Source: Cellulomonas sp.
GTDB lineage: Bacteria > Actinomycetota > Actinomycetes > Actinomycetales > Cellulomonadaceae
Reading direction: 5' to 3'
Length of the DNA stretch: 64,000 nt
Assembly: GCF_015234515.1 (NCBI RefSeq)
Contig: NZ_JADGMY010000014.1
Span: forward strand, 1 to 64,000
The number at the start of each line of letters is the position of its first letter. Position 1 is the first letter of the stretch. Made by a program: the position numbers and the translations under genes. The notes beneath the pieces were generated by a model. The model saw only the letters and a program-made list of their open reading frames with translations. It ran no database searches and was not told where the DNA came from. Shown one piece after another: positions 19,270 through 28,233 of the stretch.

Positions 19270-19809
19270 TCAGCGTGCCCCGCCCTCCCGCCGTCCGACG
19301 TCGGCGCGACGACCGGTCCCGTCCTCGTCGTCCGTCGGCTCGGCCTGCAGGTCCTCGAGGAGGCTGCGCAGCTCGGAGCGGACGAAGTCGCGGGTCGCGA
19401 CCTCGGACAGCGCGATGCGCAGCGACGCCATCTCCCGGGCGAGGAACTCCGTGTCGGCCAGGTTCCGCTCGGCGCGCTGACGGTCCTGCTCGGCGGCGAC
19501 CCGGTCCCGGTCCGCCTGGCGGCTCTGGGCGAGCAGGATCAGCGGGGCGGCGTACGAGGCCTGCAGGGACAGCATGAGGGTGAGTGCGGTGAACCCGTTC
19601 GCCGCCTTGTCGAACCGCAGCTCGACGGGCCCCCACGCGTTCCACCCGAGCCAGACGACGCAGAAGATCGTGAGCCACACGATGAACCGCGGAGTCCCCA
19701 GGAAGCGGGCGATGGACTCCGACGCCCGGCCCGACGCGTCCGCCTCCACCTGCATGCGGGGCAGCAGCGAGCGCCCGCGGGCACGGGGCTGGTCCAGGCG
19801 GTCAGCCAC
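19270..19809 (-). CDS. DUF1003 membrane protein
   Basis: A 179-residue protein with two membrane segments (FIVWLTIFCVVWLGWN and FTALTLMLSLQASYAAPLILL) followed by a charged coiled-coil stretch (RQADRDRVAAEQDRQRAERN) and a hydrophilic tail. This is the DUF1003 pattern; function is not established. Its GTG overlaps the end of the upstream MgtE-N/CBS gene by 8 bp, so they are co-translated. The pairing suggests a joint role in the membrane, possibly divalent-cation handling. Confidence 0.85.
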   Translation of the reverse strand: MADRLDQPRARGRSLLPRMQVEADASGRASESIARFLGTPRFIVWLTIFCVVWLGWNAWGPVELRFDKAANGFTALTLMLSLQASYAAPLILLAQSRQADRDRVAAEQDRQRAERNLADTEFLAREMASLRIALSEVATRDFVRSELRSLLEDLQAEPTDDEDGTGRRADVGRREGGAR

Positions 19810-21112
19810 GGTCCACCCCGTGGGGGGCGCGGACGAGCGGCGTGGGTCGCGTCGGCGGGCCGGCGTGCACGTCGTCCGTCTCGCGCCAGTCGTCGGGCAG
19901 CAGGTGGTCCAGGACGTCGTCGACCGACACCGCGCCGAGCAGGCGGCGCTGCTCGTCGACCACGGGCAGCGCCAGCAGGTTGTACGTCGCGAGCTGGCGG
20001 GTCACCGTCAGCAGCGGGGCGTCGACGGCGACGGGCTCGAGGTCGGTGTCGACGATCTGCCCGATCGACTCGTGCGGCGGCTCCCGCAGCATCCGCTGCA
20101 GGTGGACGATGCCGATGTACCGGCCCGTCGGCGTCTCCAGCGGGGGTCGCGCGACGAACACCACCGACGCGAGCGCCGGGTTGAGGTCCTGACGGCGGAC
20201 GTGCGCGAGCGCGGCCGCGATCGACGTCTCGGGCCCCAGGATCACCGGCTCCGTCGTCATCAGGCCGCCGGCCGTGTTGTCCGCGTACGCCAGCAGGCGG
20301 CGCACGTCCTTGGCCTCCTCGGGCTCCATGAGGGCGAGGAGCTCCGCCGCCTGCTCGGCGGTCAGCTCACCCAGCAGGTCGGCGGCGTCGTCCGGCTGCA
20401 TGGCCTCCAGGACGTCGGCCGCGCGCGCACGCTCCAGGCCGCCGAGGATCTCGACCTGGTCGTCCTCGGGCAGCTCCTCGAGCACGTCCGCGAGGCGCTC
20501 GTCGTCGAGTGCGGTGGCGACCTGGAGACGGCGTGTGACCCCCATGTCGTGCAGGACGTCGGCCAGGTCCGCGGGCTTGAGGTCCTCGTACTGGGCGAGC
20601 AGCAGCCGGGCGCCCTGCGCCGCGGTCGGCAGGCTCAGGCCCCGGACGTCCTCGACCGACACCAGCAGCGTCTCCCCACGGCGCCGCAGCAGCCCGCCGC
20701 GCTGGTCGGTGCGCCGCACGAACACCTTGGTGACGAGCCAGTCGCCGTTGCGCTGCAGCTCGATCGCGACGTCCTCGACGCGCGCGGTGCCGGAGCCGTC
20801 CGCGAGCTCGACCGTCCGGTCCAGCAGCTCGCCCATCACGAGCGTCTCGGAGACCCGCTGCTCGAAGCGCCGCATGTTGACCAGGCCGGTCGAGATGACC
20901 TGGCCGGCGTCGACCGCCGTCACCCTCGTCAGCGGCAGGAACACCCGTCGTCGGCCGGGGACCTCGACCACGAGGCCCACCGCGCGCGGCGCACCTTTGA
21001 GGCGCACGAGCACGACGACGTCCCGCACCCTGCCGACCTCGTCGCCGATGGGGTCGAAGACGGCGGTGCCGGCGAGGCGCGCGACGAACACCCTGGCCCC
21101 GACGCTGCTCAC
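19802..21112 (-). CDS. MgtE N-domain/CBS-pair protein without the Mg channel
   Basis: A 436-residue soluble protein. The first ~170 residues look like PRC-barrel-type units (VFDPIGDEVGRVRDVVVLV). Then come MgtE N-terminal superhelical repeats (DLADVLHDM, LADVLEELPEDDQVEIL, RAADVLEAMQPDDAADLLGEL) and a CBS pair (GGLMTTEPVILGPETSIAAA ... ALPVVDEQRRLLGAVSVDDVL). In MgtE these parts sense Mg2+ and gate a membrane channel, but the five-helix channel domain is absent. It may regulate or scaffold the DUF1003 protein encoded next. GTG start has TAGGCT 7 nt upstream. Confidence 0.85.
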   Translation of the reverse strand: MSSVGARVFVARLAGTAVFDPIGDEVGRVRDVVVLVRLKGAPRAVGLVVEVPGRRRVFLPLTRVTAVDAGQVISTGLVNMRRFEQRVSETLVMGELLDRTVELADGSGTARVEDVAIELQRNGDWLVTKVFVRRTDQRGGLLRRRGETLLVSVEDVRGLSLPTAAQGARLLLAQYEDLKPADLADVLHDMGVTRRLQVATALDDERLADVLEELPEDDQVEILGGLERARAADVLEAMQPDDAADLLGELTAEQAAELLALMEPEEAKDVRRLLAYADNTAGGLMTTEPVILGPETSIAAALAHVRRQDLNPALASVVFVARPPLETPTGRYIGIVHLQRMLREPPHESIGQIVDTDLEPVAVDAPLLTVTRQLATYNLLALPVVDEQRRLLGAVSVDDVLDHLLPDDWRETDDVHAGPPTRPTPLVRAPHGVDRG

Positions 21113-21230
21113 GCCGGTCAGCCTAGACGGCGGTCGGCGGCGGGGCCCGGTGCGAATCGCGGGGACCGGTCGTGCGGGTGGGCCGGAACCCAGCCTGGCG
21201 GTGGTCGGTGGTGTGCGGGAGGATCAGGTC

Positions 21231-21803
21231 ATGTCGTTCAAGCAGTCCGAGCGGATCCCCACCACCCCCACGCTGCCGACGGGGGAGACGGTGGCGACCT
21301 ACGGCACCTACCTGCAGGCGCAGAAGGCCGTCGAGCTCCTGGCCGAGCAGCAGTTCCCCGTGCGGGCGGTGACGATCGTGGGCACCGACCTGCGGATGGT
21401 GGAGCGGGTGCTGCGGCGGCTCTCGTACCCGAGCGCCGCGCTCGGGGGGTTCCTGTCCGGCGCCTGGTTCGGGCTCTTCGTGGGACTGATCCTCACCATG
21501 TTCTCGTCCGGTGGCGCGGGCATCATGCTGCCCACCGTGCTGTTCGGCGGAGCGTTCGGGCTGCTCTTCTCCGTCATCGGGTACTCCCTGACCCGCGGAC
21601 GGCGTGACTTCGCGTCGTCGAGCCAGATCGTCGCGACGTCCTACTCGGTGCTGTGCCTGGCGGAGCACGCCAACAAGGCGCGCCACCTCCTCGCGGAGAC
21701 CGGCGGCGTCGTGTCGGGCTGGCCCGAGCCGGTCCGGCCCGCGGCCACCGAGCCGCCGGCGCCCCCTGCGCCGCCGGCGCCCCCTGCGCCGCCGGCACTC
21801 TGA
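21231..21803 (+). CDS. General stress protein (YflT/GSP17M-like) with membrane glycine-zipper
   Basis: A 190-residue protein. The N-terminal domain (VATYGTYLQAQKAVELLAEQ ... VRAVTIVGTDLRMVERV) matches the general-stress-protein 17M family; two Gly-rich hydrophobic segments (AALGGFLSGAWFGLFVGLIL and LFGGAFGLLFSVIGYSL) place it in the membrane; the C-terminus is a PPAPPAPPA repeat. GGAGG precedes the ATG. Family function is unknown beyond stress induction in some bacteria. Confidence 0.8.
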   Translation: MSFKQSERIPTTPTLPTGETVATYGTYLQAQKAVELLAEQQFPVRAVTIVGTDLRMVERVLRRLSYPSAALGGFLSGAWFGLFVGLILTMFSSGGAGIMLPTVLFGGAFGLLFSVIGYSLTRGRRDFASSSQIVATSYSVLCLAEHANKARHLLAETGGVVSGWPEPVRPAATEPPAPPAPPAPPAPPAL

Positions 21804-21818
21804 GGTCGAGAGCGCGGG

Positions 21819-23381
21819 TCAGCCCTCGCGCAGCGCCGCCATCCAGGACTCGACCGCGTCGGGGTCCCGCGGTAGCGCGGCCGACAGGTTCTCGTTCCCG
21901 TCGGCGGTCACCAGGACGTCGTCCTCGATACGCACGCCGATGCCGCGGTACTCGGCCGGGACCAGCAGGTCGTCCGACTTGAAGTACAGCCCCGGCTCGA
22001 TGGTGAACACCATGCCGGGCTGCAGCACACCGTCCAGGTACAGCTCGGCGCGCGCCTGCGCGCAGTCGTGCACGTCCAGGCCCAGGTGGTGCGACGTGCC
22101 GTGGACCATCCAGCGCCGGTGGTGCTGGTTGTCCGGTGCGAGGGACTCCTCGGCAGTGACCGGCAGCAGGCCCCACTCCTCGAGCCGCGCCGCCAGGACG
22201 CGCATCGCGGCGTCGTGCACGTCGCGGAACCGTGCGCCGGGGACGGCCGCGGCGAAGCCCGCGTCGGCGGCGTCGAGCACCGCCTGGTAGACGCGGCGCT
22301 GGACGTCGGTGAACGTGCCGTCGACCGGCAGCGTGCGCGTCACGTCCGCGGTGTACAGGGAGTCGACCTCCACGCCCGCGTCGACGAGCACGAGCTCGCC
22401 CGGGCGCACCGGACCGTCGTTGTCGGTCCAGTGCAGGGTCGTGGCGTGCTCGCCGGCCGCGGCGATCGTCGTGTACCCGACGTCGTTGCCCTCCTCACGC
22501 GCGTGCCCGATGAACGTGCCCTCGACGACCCGCTCGCCGCGCCGGTGCGCGACGGCACGCGGCAACGCGCGCACGACCTTCTCGAACCCGGCGATCGTCG
22601 CGTCCACCGCGAGCCGCATCTGCTCGACCTCGTACGCGTCCTTCAGCAGCCGCAGCTCGGAGAGCGCCTCCGCGAGACGCGCGTCGGCCTCGCCCGAATC
22701 CTCCTCGCCGCGGATCTGCTCGACGACCTCCTCGACCGCGAGGTCCGCACCCGGGACCACGAGGACCTGGACCCCGCCCTCGCCGACGTCCTTCGCGAGC
22801 GCGTCACGCAGGTCCGCCACGTGCGCCGTGGTGATCCCGGTCGTCGTCGCGACCTCGTCGAGCGTGGGGCGCGCGCCGACCCAGAACTCGCCGTACCGCG
22901 CGTCGGAGAAGAACTCGGGGGTGTCGCGGCCCGCGAGCGGGTTCATGTACAGCACCGCCCGGTGCGCGCTGCCGTCGTCGCCCGTGCCGTCCGCCACCGG
23001 GTGCAGCACCAGGACCGCGTCGGGCTCCTGCTCGGTGCCGAGCCCGGTGAGGTGGGCGAACGCCGCGTGCGGTCGGAACCGGAAGTCGGTGTCGTTGGAG
23101 CGGACCTTGAACGAGCCGGCCGGGACGACGAGCCGCACACCCGGGAACTGGGCCGACAGCGCGCTGCGGCGCTCCGCGGTCCGGTCCGCCACGGGCGCGC
23201 GCGCCGCCGTCGACGCGGGACGCTCGCCCCACCCCGACGTCACGAACTCCACGAACCGGCGCGACTGCGGCCGGTGCGACCGGTTCGATCCGCGCTCGTC
23301 GAGGGGCTGCTCGTCGCCCTCGGCCACGGCCGGGGTCACGGTCTCGGAGGTGAGGTTCTGGAGGTCGTCGTCGGTGCTCAC
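21819..23381 (-). CDS. pepP: Xaa-Pro aminopeptidase (aminopeptidase P)
   Basis: A 520-residue creatinase-fold metallopeptidase that removes N-terminal residues preceding proline. The N-terminal domain has SNDTDFRFRPHAAFAHLTGL, characteristic of PepP. Metal ligands of the C-terminal domain are visible: Asp in LVDAGVEVDSLYTADVTR, His in VHGTSHHLGLDVHD, Glu in FTIEPGLYF and Glu in GVRIEDDVLV. GTG 23381 (VSTDDDLQN) is chosen; the open frame continues upstream but into the divergent PHP gene. Slightly longer than E. coli PepP because of a ~60-residue N-terminal extension. Confidence 0.93.
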   Translation of the reverse strand: MSTDDDLQNLTSETVTPAVAEGDEQPLDERGSNRSHRPQSRRFVEFVTSGWGERPASTAARAPVADRTAERRSALSAQFPGVRLVVPAGSFKVRSNDTDFRFRPHAAFAHLTGLGTEQEPDAVLVLHPVADGTGDDGSAHRAVLYMNPLAGRDTPEFFSDARYGEFWVGARPTLDEVATTTGITTAHVADLRDALAKDVGEGGVQVLVVPGADLAVEEVVEQIRGEEDSGEADARLAEALSELRLLKDAYEVEQMRLAVDATIAGFEKVVRALPRAVAHRRGERVVEGTFIGHAREEGNDVGYTTIAAAGEHATTLHWTDNDGPVRPGELVLVDAGVEVDSLYTADVTRTLPVDGTFTDVQRRVYQAVLDAADAGFAAAVPGARFRDVHDAAMRVLAARLEEWGLLPVTAEESLAPDNQHHRRWMVHGTSHHLGLDVHDCAQARAELYLDGVLQPGMVFTIEPGLYFKSDDLLVPAEYRGIGVRIEDDVLVTADGNENLSAALPRDPDAVESWMAALREG

Positions 23382-23450
23382 CGCTCCAGTCTGGCACCGA
23401 CTGCACATCGCGTGGCGGGCCCGGGTGTGCGGAACGGCTAGCGTGGTCGG

Positions 23451-24293
23451 GTGCGCATCGACCTCCACACGCACTCCCGAGCGTCGGACGGCACGCAGAC
23501 CCCCGCGGAGCTCGTCACCGCCGCGCGTGCCGCAGGCCTCGACGTGGTGGCCCTGACCGACCACGACACCACGGCCGGCTGGGACGAGGCGGCGAACGCC
23601 GCGCGTGAGGTCGGGACGGCGCTCGTGCGCGGCACCGAGGTCTCCGCGCGTGCCGGGGGCGTCAGCGTCCACCTGCTCAGCTACCTGCAGGACCCCGAGC
23701 ACCCCGCGCTCGCCGACGAGCTCGCGCGCGCCCGTGAGTCCCGGGTCCACCGCGCACGGCGCATCGTCGAGCGGCTCGCGCGCGACGTGCCGATCACCTG
23801 GCAGGACGTGCTCGACCAGGCGCGCGACGCGGTCGTCGTCGGGCGCCCCCACATCGCGGACGCCCTGGTGGCGCGCGGCGTCGTCCCGGACCGGGACGCG
23901 GCCTTCGCGCACCTGCTGGCGTCGGACGGGCCGTACCACGTGGACCACTACGCACCCGAGGCCCCGGTCGCGGTCGCCGCGATCCGCGCGTCCGGTGGCG
24001 TCCCGGTGTTCGCGCACCCGGCCGCCGACGCGCGCGGCCGGATCGTCCCGGACCGGGTGTTCGACGAGCTCGCGGAGGCCGGCCTGGCCGGTCTCGAGGT
24101 GCACCACCGCGACCACTCGCCGGCGCAGCGCGAGCGGCTGCTGGAGATCGCGGACCGGCTCGACCTGCTGGTCACGGGCTCGAGCGACTACCACGGGGCC
24201 GGCAAGGTCAACCTTCTGGGCGAGAACCTGACTGCCCCGGACGTGCTCGACGAGATCGTCCGTCAGGGGACGACGGAGGTGGTGACGGCGTGA
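23451..24293 (+). CDS. PHP-domain phosphoesterase
   Basis: A 280-residue metal-dependent hydrolase of the PHP fold. Metal-binding motifs occur in order: DLHTHSRASDG (residues 4-14), LTDHDT, RGTEVSA, VFAHPAA and GSSDYHG near the C-terminus. Relatives hydrolyse nucleoside 3',5'-bisphosphates or short oligoribonucleotides, so a role in nucleotide recycling is likely but not proven here. GTG start with TAGCGT 6 nt upstream (leaderless). Its stop overlaps the marC start (GTGA). Confidence 0.87.
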   Translation: MRIDLHTHSRASDGTQTPAELVTAARAAGLDVVALTDHDTTAGWDEAANAAREVGTALVRGTEVSARAGGVSVHLLSYLQDPEHPALADELARARESRVHRARRIVERLARDVPITWQDVLDQARDAVVVGRPHIADALVARGVVPDRDAAFAHLLASDGPYHVDHYAPEAPVAVAAIRASGGVPVFAHPAADARGRIVPDRVFDELAEAGLAGLEVHHRDHSPAQRERLLEIADRLDLLVTGSSDYHGAGKVNLLGENLTAPDVLDEIVRQGTTEVVTA

Positions 24294-24910
24294 GCAACGC
24301 CCTTGACGTCCAGCTGTTCCTCTCGGTCTTCGTGACCCTGTTCGTCATCATGGACCCGCCCGGGACGGTTCCGCTGTTCCTCGCCCTGACCGGGTCCATG
24401 ACCCGCCAGCAGCGGGCGCGCGCCGCCCGGCAGGCGATCCTCGTCGCGTTCGGCGTCATCGTCGGCTTCGCGCTCTTCGGCCAGTCGCTCCTCAACTACC
24501 TGCACGTGTCCGTCCAGGCGCTGCAGGGCGCGGGTGGTCTGCTGCTGCTGCTCGTCGCGATGGAGCTGCTGACCGGCAAGATGGACAGCAACGAGGGCTA
24601 CGAGGGCACGCAGGGCAACGTCGCGCTCGTCCCGCTGGGGACCCCGTTGCTCGCCGGACCGGGCGCGATCGTCGCCACGATGGTCTACGTCCAGCAGTCC
24701 ACCGAGCCGTCCGACTGGGTGGCCCTCGCGCTCGGCATCGTGCTGGTGCACGTGTGCCTGTGGTTGTCGATGCGGTTCGCCGGCGCGATCCACCGCGTGC
24801 TCAAGGACTCCGGGACGATGCTCGTCAGCCGCATCGCCGGTCTGCTGCTCGCCGCGATCGCGGTGCAGCTGCTCGCCGACGCCGTGCTGGCCTTCGCACG
24901 CGAGATCTGA
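24290..24910 (+). CDS. MarC-family integral membrane protein
   Basis: A 206-residue protein with six hydrophobic segments, beginning with VFVTLFVIMDPPGTVPLFLALTG, the conserved start of the MarC/UPF0056 family, and containing GNVALVPLGTPLLAGPGAI, its central motif. Despite the name, MarC proteins are not shown to cause multiple antibiotic resistance; function is open. Start codon overlaps the PHP gene stop, so the two are co-translated. Confidence 0.88.
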   Translation: MSNALDVQLFLSVFVTLFVIMDPPGTVPLFLALTGSMTRQQRARAARQAILVAFGVIVGFALFGQSLLNYLHVSVQALQGAGGLLLLLVAMELLTGKMDSNEGYEGTQGNVALVPLGTPLLAGPGAIVATMVYVQQSTEPSDWVALALGIVLVHVCLWLSMRFAGAIHRVLKDSGTMLVSRIAGLLLAAIAVQLLADAVLAFAREI

Positions 24911-24980
24911 CCCAGCGACCCCCGGGCGGTCCGGCCCTGCCTCGCTCCGATGCCGGCTCGTCGGGTGGTGGGGGCGCGCT

Positions 24981-25149
24981 TGGATCGCCTTCTCACCGAG
25001 GGGTGAGGGTGACTGGATTGCCCTCTCACCGGGTGGGGGGGTGACTGGATTGCCTTCTCGCCGGGTGGGGGGTGACTGGATTGCCCTCTCGCCGGGTGGG
25101 GGTGGAACTGGATTGCCCTCTCACCAGGTGGTGAGAGGGCAATCCAGTT
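24981..25149. repeat. Five-unit ~32-bp tandem repeat ending in an inverted copy
   Basis: Units starting TGGAT(T/C)GCC(C/T)TCTC begin at 24981, 25014, 25046, 25077 and 25109 (periods 33, 32, 31, 32). Each reads roughly TGGATTGCCCTCTCACC, then a G-rich run, then GTGAC. The last unit is followed at once by its own reverse complement. It fills the gap between the convergent marC and helicase genes. The units are contiguous, with no unique spacers. Confidence 0.85.
25106..25149. terminator. Bidirectional terminator hairpin at end of tandem repeat
   Basis: A perfect 20-bp stem (AACTGGATTGCCCTCTCACC and its complement) with a 4-nt loop AGGT. It stands 15 bp past the helicase stop and ~195 bp past marC, so it can end transcription from both sides. 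Confidence 0.85.
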
Positions 25150-25164
25150 CGTACGACGTGGCTG

Positions 25165-27012
25165 TCAGGCGTCCGTGGTGGCGGGTGCGGCGTCGGACGG
25201 AGCGCCCGCCGCGCCACCGCGGGAGCGGCGACGGCGACGGCGACGCGCGGTGCCGTCGGACTCCCCGCCCGCGGGTGCGTCCGCACCGGGTGCTGCGGCT
25301 GCCGCCGACGGCTGCTCCGCGCGCGGCGCGGCCGGCTGCTCGGTGCGCGGCGCCTGCTCGGTGCGCGCGGCGCTGTCCCCACCGGAGCGGCCCCGTCCAC
25401 CGCGACGCCGGCGACGGCCCTCGCTGTCGGCGTCGGAGGTCGCGTCGTCCGCGGGCGCGCTGCGGGCGCCGCCGGCACGCGCGCCGGTGTCCCGCACAGC
25501 CCCGCGGCCGGCGTCGCGCGATCCCTCGCGGCGTCCCGCGGGCCGCTCGTCGGAGCGCGCGGGACGTGCTCCGCCGCCGCGCTTGCCGGTCTCGCCCAGG
25601 TCCTCGAGGACCTCGGCACCGAGGCCGGCACGGGTCTGCTGCGACTTCGGCAGCCGGCCCTTGGTGCCCTCGGGGATGTCGAGGTCCGCGTAGACGTGCG
25701 GGGACGACGAGTACGTCTCGACGGGGGCCGGGATGCCCAGGCCGAGGGCCTTGTCGATCAGGCCCCAGCGCGGCAGGTCGTCCCAGTCGACGAACGTGAC
25801 GGCCGTGCCCTTGTTGCCCGCGCGGCCGGTGCGGCCGGTGCGGTGCAGGTACGTCTTCTCGTCCTCGGGGCACTGGTAGTTGATGACATGCGTGACGTCC
25901 TCGACGTCGATGCCGCGGGCCGCGACGTCGGTGGCGACGAGCACGTCGACCTTGCCGTGCCGGAAGGCACGCAGCGCCTGCTCGCGCGCGCCCTGGCCGA
26001 GGTCGCCGTGGATCGCGCCGGCGGCGAACCCGCGCTCGACCAGGTCGTCCGCGACCTTGGCGGCGGTGCGCTTGGTGCGTGCGAAGACGATGGTCAGCCC
26101 GCGGCCCCGCGCCTGCAGGATGCGCGCGAGCAGCTCGACCTTGTCCAGGGCGTGCGCCCGGTAGGCGACCTGCTTGATGTTCTTGACCGTCTGGCCCTCG
26201 TCGTCCGGGGCGGACGCCCGGATGTGCGTGGGCTGCGACATGTAGCGGCGCGCCATCGCGACGACGGCGCCGGGCATCGTCGCCGAGAACAGCATCGTGT
26301 GGCGGTTCGCGGGGGTCGCGGCGAGCAGCTTCTCGACGTCGGGCAGGAAGCCGAGGTCGAGCATCTCGTCGGCCTCGTCGAGCACGACCTCGGTGGCGTG
26401 GTTCAGGCGCAGGTGGCGCTGGTTCAGCAGGTCGATCATGCGGCCCGGCGTACCGACGACGACGTCGGCGCCCCGCTTGAGCGCCTCCACCTGCGGCTCG
26501 TACGCGCGTCCGCCGTACACCTGGACGATGCGGACCTTGCGGCCGGTCGAGGCCATCGCGAGGTCGCCCGCGACCTGCACGGCGAGCTCGCGCGTGGGCA
26601 CCACGACGAGCGCCTGGGGCTCACCGGGCGCTGCGAGCCGCTCGTAGCCCTCCTCGCCCGGCGCGATGACGCGGTGCAGCAGCGGGACGCCGAAGCCGAG
26701 CGTCTTGCCCGTGCCCGTCTTGGCCTGGCCGATGATGTCGTGGCCCGCCAGCGCGACCGGCAGGGTCATCGCCTGGATGGGGAACGGCTGCGAGATCCCT
26801 GCCGCGGCGAGCGCGGCCACGATCTCGGGCCGGACGTCGAAGTCCGCGAACGAGGCGTCGACGGCCTGCACCGAGGCGGCGCGACGTGAGCCGGTCGGCG
26901 ACTCGGTCGGCACGGCGTCGGCGGCGGTACGGATGTCCGAGGTGTCGAGGGCGGGGGTGTCGACGGCGGCGTCGGTGCGCTGCTCCTGGTCGACGGTCTG
27001 GTCGGTGGTCAC
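25165..27012 (-). CDS. DEAD-box ATP-dependent RNA helicase
   Basis: A 615-residue RNA helicase. All motifs are present: Q motif (FADFDVRPEI ... PFPIQ), I AKTGTGKT, Ia PTRELA, Ib TPGR, II DEAD, III SAT, IV IVFARTK, V ATDVAARGID, VI HRTGRTGRAG. The core spans about 50-430. The C-terminal ~170 residues are low-complexity and Arg/Ala-rich ([21 protein letters not shown]), typical of RNA-binding tails of actinobacterial RhlE/CsdA-like helicases used in ribosome assembly and cold adaptation. Position corresponds to rhlE of the mycobacterial gene order. GTG start; a long leader precedes it. Confidence 0.93.
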   Translation of the reverse strand: MTTDQTVDQEQRTDAAVDTPALDTSDIRTAADAVPTESPTGSRRAASVQAVDASFADFDVRPEIVAALAAAGISQPFPIQAMTLPVALAGHDIIGQAKTGTGKTLGFGVPLLHRVIAPGEEGYERLAAPGEPQALVVVPTRELAVQVAGDLAMASTGRKVRIVQVYGGRAYEPQVEALKRGADVVVGTPGRMIDLLNQRHLRLNHATEVVLDEADEMLDLGFLPDVEKLLAATPANRHTMLFSATMPGAVVAMARRYMSQPTHIRASAPDDEGQTVKNIKQVAYRAHALDKVELLARILQARGRGLTIVFARTKRTAAKVADDLVERGFAAGAIHGDLGQGAREQALRAFRHGKVDVLVATDVAARGIDVEDVTHVINYQCPEDEKTYLHRTGRTGRAGNKGTAVTFVDWDDLPRWGLIDKALGLGIPAPVETYSSSPHVYADLDIPEGTKGRLPKSQQTRAGLGAEVLEDLGETGKRGGGARPARSDERPAGRREGSRDAGRGAVRDTGARAGGARSAPADDATSDADSEGRRRRRGGRGRSGGDSAARTEQAPRTEQPAAPRAEQPSAAAAAPGADAPAGGESDGTARRRRRRRSRGGAAGAPSDAAPATTDA

Positions 27013-27363
27013 GGGCGGCTCTTCACTGCCAGGGTGGCGGCTCACGGTGCGGCCGGGGGCCGGCGGCGCGGCGTGCGCTCGTCCGCCCCGGGCGACAGCG
27101 GGCTGCGCCACGCGGGTTGGCCGGCAGCCGATCGTAGAAGTCACCCCGCGCGGCGCACCCTGCCGGCGCGTCTGCGGGCGTCGAGCCCTGCGGACGGCGG
27201 CCGGTGCGCGTCGTGCGGGGAGGGTCTGGCATGGTGCCGGACCGGGAAACCGAGACGAACGGGCAACCGATGTACGGGATGTACGCGCCCAGTCTATCGG
27301 ACGCACGTCCCGGACCCCTGGTCGTCCGGAGGTCGGCGCGCCTGCCGGCGCTACCATCGCCGG
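27013..27363. other. Intergenic region between helicase and ferritin-like gene
   Basis: 351 bp between divergent genes. The right end carries the leaderless TACCAT box of the ferritin-like gene (27352-27357). On the minus strand the only AT-rich candidate -10 is TAGACT (27291-27296), which would give the helicase mRNA a leader of about 270 nt. No gene or perfect hairpin was seen in between. Confidence 0.4.
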
Positions 27364-28146
27364 ATGACCTCCAGCGCCGGCAGCGCCCGCCCCCTGCGTC
27401 CCGAGCACCTCGCCGTCGACGAGCCGTCGACCGAGCGCGTCGGCCAGGACGTCGGGGCCGTGGCGGAGCTCGCGGTCGGCGACGCGGTCGAGGTCCTCGG
27501 TCTCGTCGCGAGCCTGGAGCACCAGGCGTTCGCGCGGCTCGCGGACGACAGCCGCCAGGCACCGCGCCTCGAGCAGTCGCTCGCGCTGAGCCGTCTGGCC
27601 GCGCGGTGCACGGAGCGCCGTGACCGCGTGCTCGCCCGCATCGACGAGCTGGGCGCGGACGGCCCCGCGGCGCTCGCGCGGTTCGACGGCGTGCTGGCCG
27701 ACTTCGACGCGCGCACACCCTCGAGCACGTGGGCGGAGCGGCAGCTCAAGGCGTACGTGGGTTACGGCGTGGCCGACGACTTCTGCCGGCTGGCCGCGCG
27801 CGGTCTCGACGAGCAGTCGGCGCGGCTGGTGGCCGACGTCCTCGACGACGTGTCGCGCAGCGAGCTGGCCCTGCGCGAGCTCGACCGGGCGTGCGCGGGC
27901 GACGACGTCCTGTCCTCGCGGCTGGCGCTGTGGGGGCGACGGCTGGTCGGGGAGGCGCTGGGCGTCGTGCAGCGCGTGGCGCAGCGTCCCGAGGTCGCAC
28001 GTGTGCTCGACCGGGCGGGGCTCGCGTCGGCGACGCCTGACGGTGCGCCTGCCGGGGGCCGTGGGACGCAGGCTCCCCCCGGCGTCTTCACCGAGCTGAC
28101 CGCCGCGCACACGCGCCGCATGTCGCGTCTGCACCTGACGGCCTGA
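27364..28146 (+). CDS. Ferritin-like-fold (MiaE-type) protein
   Basis: A 260-residue, mostly helical protein of the group annotated as ferritin-like or tRNA-hydroxylase (MiaE-like) in actinobacteria. Acidic/His residues that could bind two irons appear in LVASLEHQAFARLAD and in the later helices YVGYGVADDFCRLA and VLDDVSRSELALRELD. The true substrate is unknown. The ATG is supported by TACCAT 6 nt upstream. It sits between the DEAD-box helicase and DUF3107 genes as in mycobacteria. Confidence 0.75.
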   Translation: MTSSAGSARPLRPEHLAVDEPSTERVGQDVGAVAELAVGDAVEVLGLVASLEHQAFARLADDSRQAPRLEQSLALSRLAARCTERRDRVLARIDELGADGPAALARFDGVLADFDARTPSSTWAERQLKAYVGYGVADDFCRLAARGLDEQSARLVADVLDDVSRSELALRELDRACAGDDVLSSRLALWGRRLVGEALGVVQRVAQRPEVARVLDRAGLASATPDGAPAGGRGTQAPPGVFTELTAAHTRRMSRLHLTA

Positions 28147-28197
28147 CCGCCTCGCAGCCGGAGCGCCGCCACCGGGCCGCGGTCAGCGGAGACGCGC

Positions 28198-28227
28198 CCC
28201 GGCGTCCGGCACGGGCCGGACGCCGGG
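28198..28227. terminator. Bidirectional terminator
   Basis: A perfect 13-bp stem (CCCGGCGTCCGGC and its complement) with loop ACGG between convergent genes, 6 bp from the DUF3107 stop. Confidence 0.82.
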
Positions 28228-28233
28228 ACGGGT

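Noticed and set aside
24981..25149. CRISPR array
   Set aside because: Units of about 32 bp are contiguous with no spacers, and no cas genes are present.
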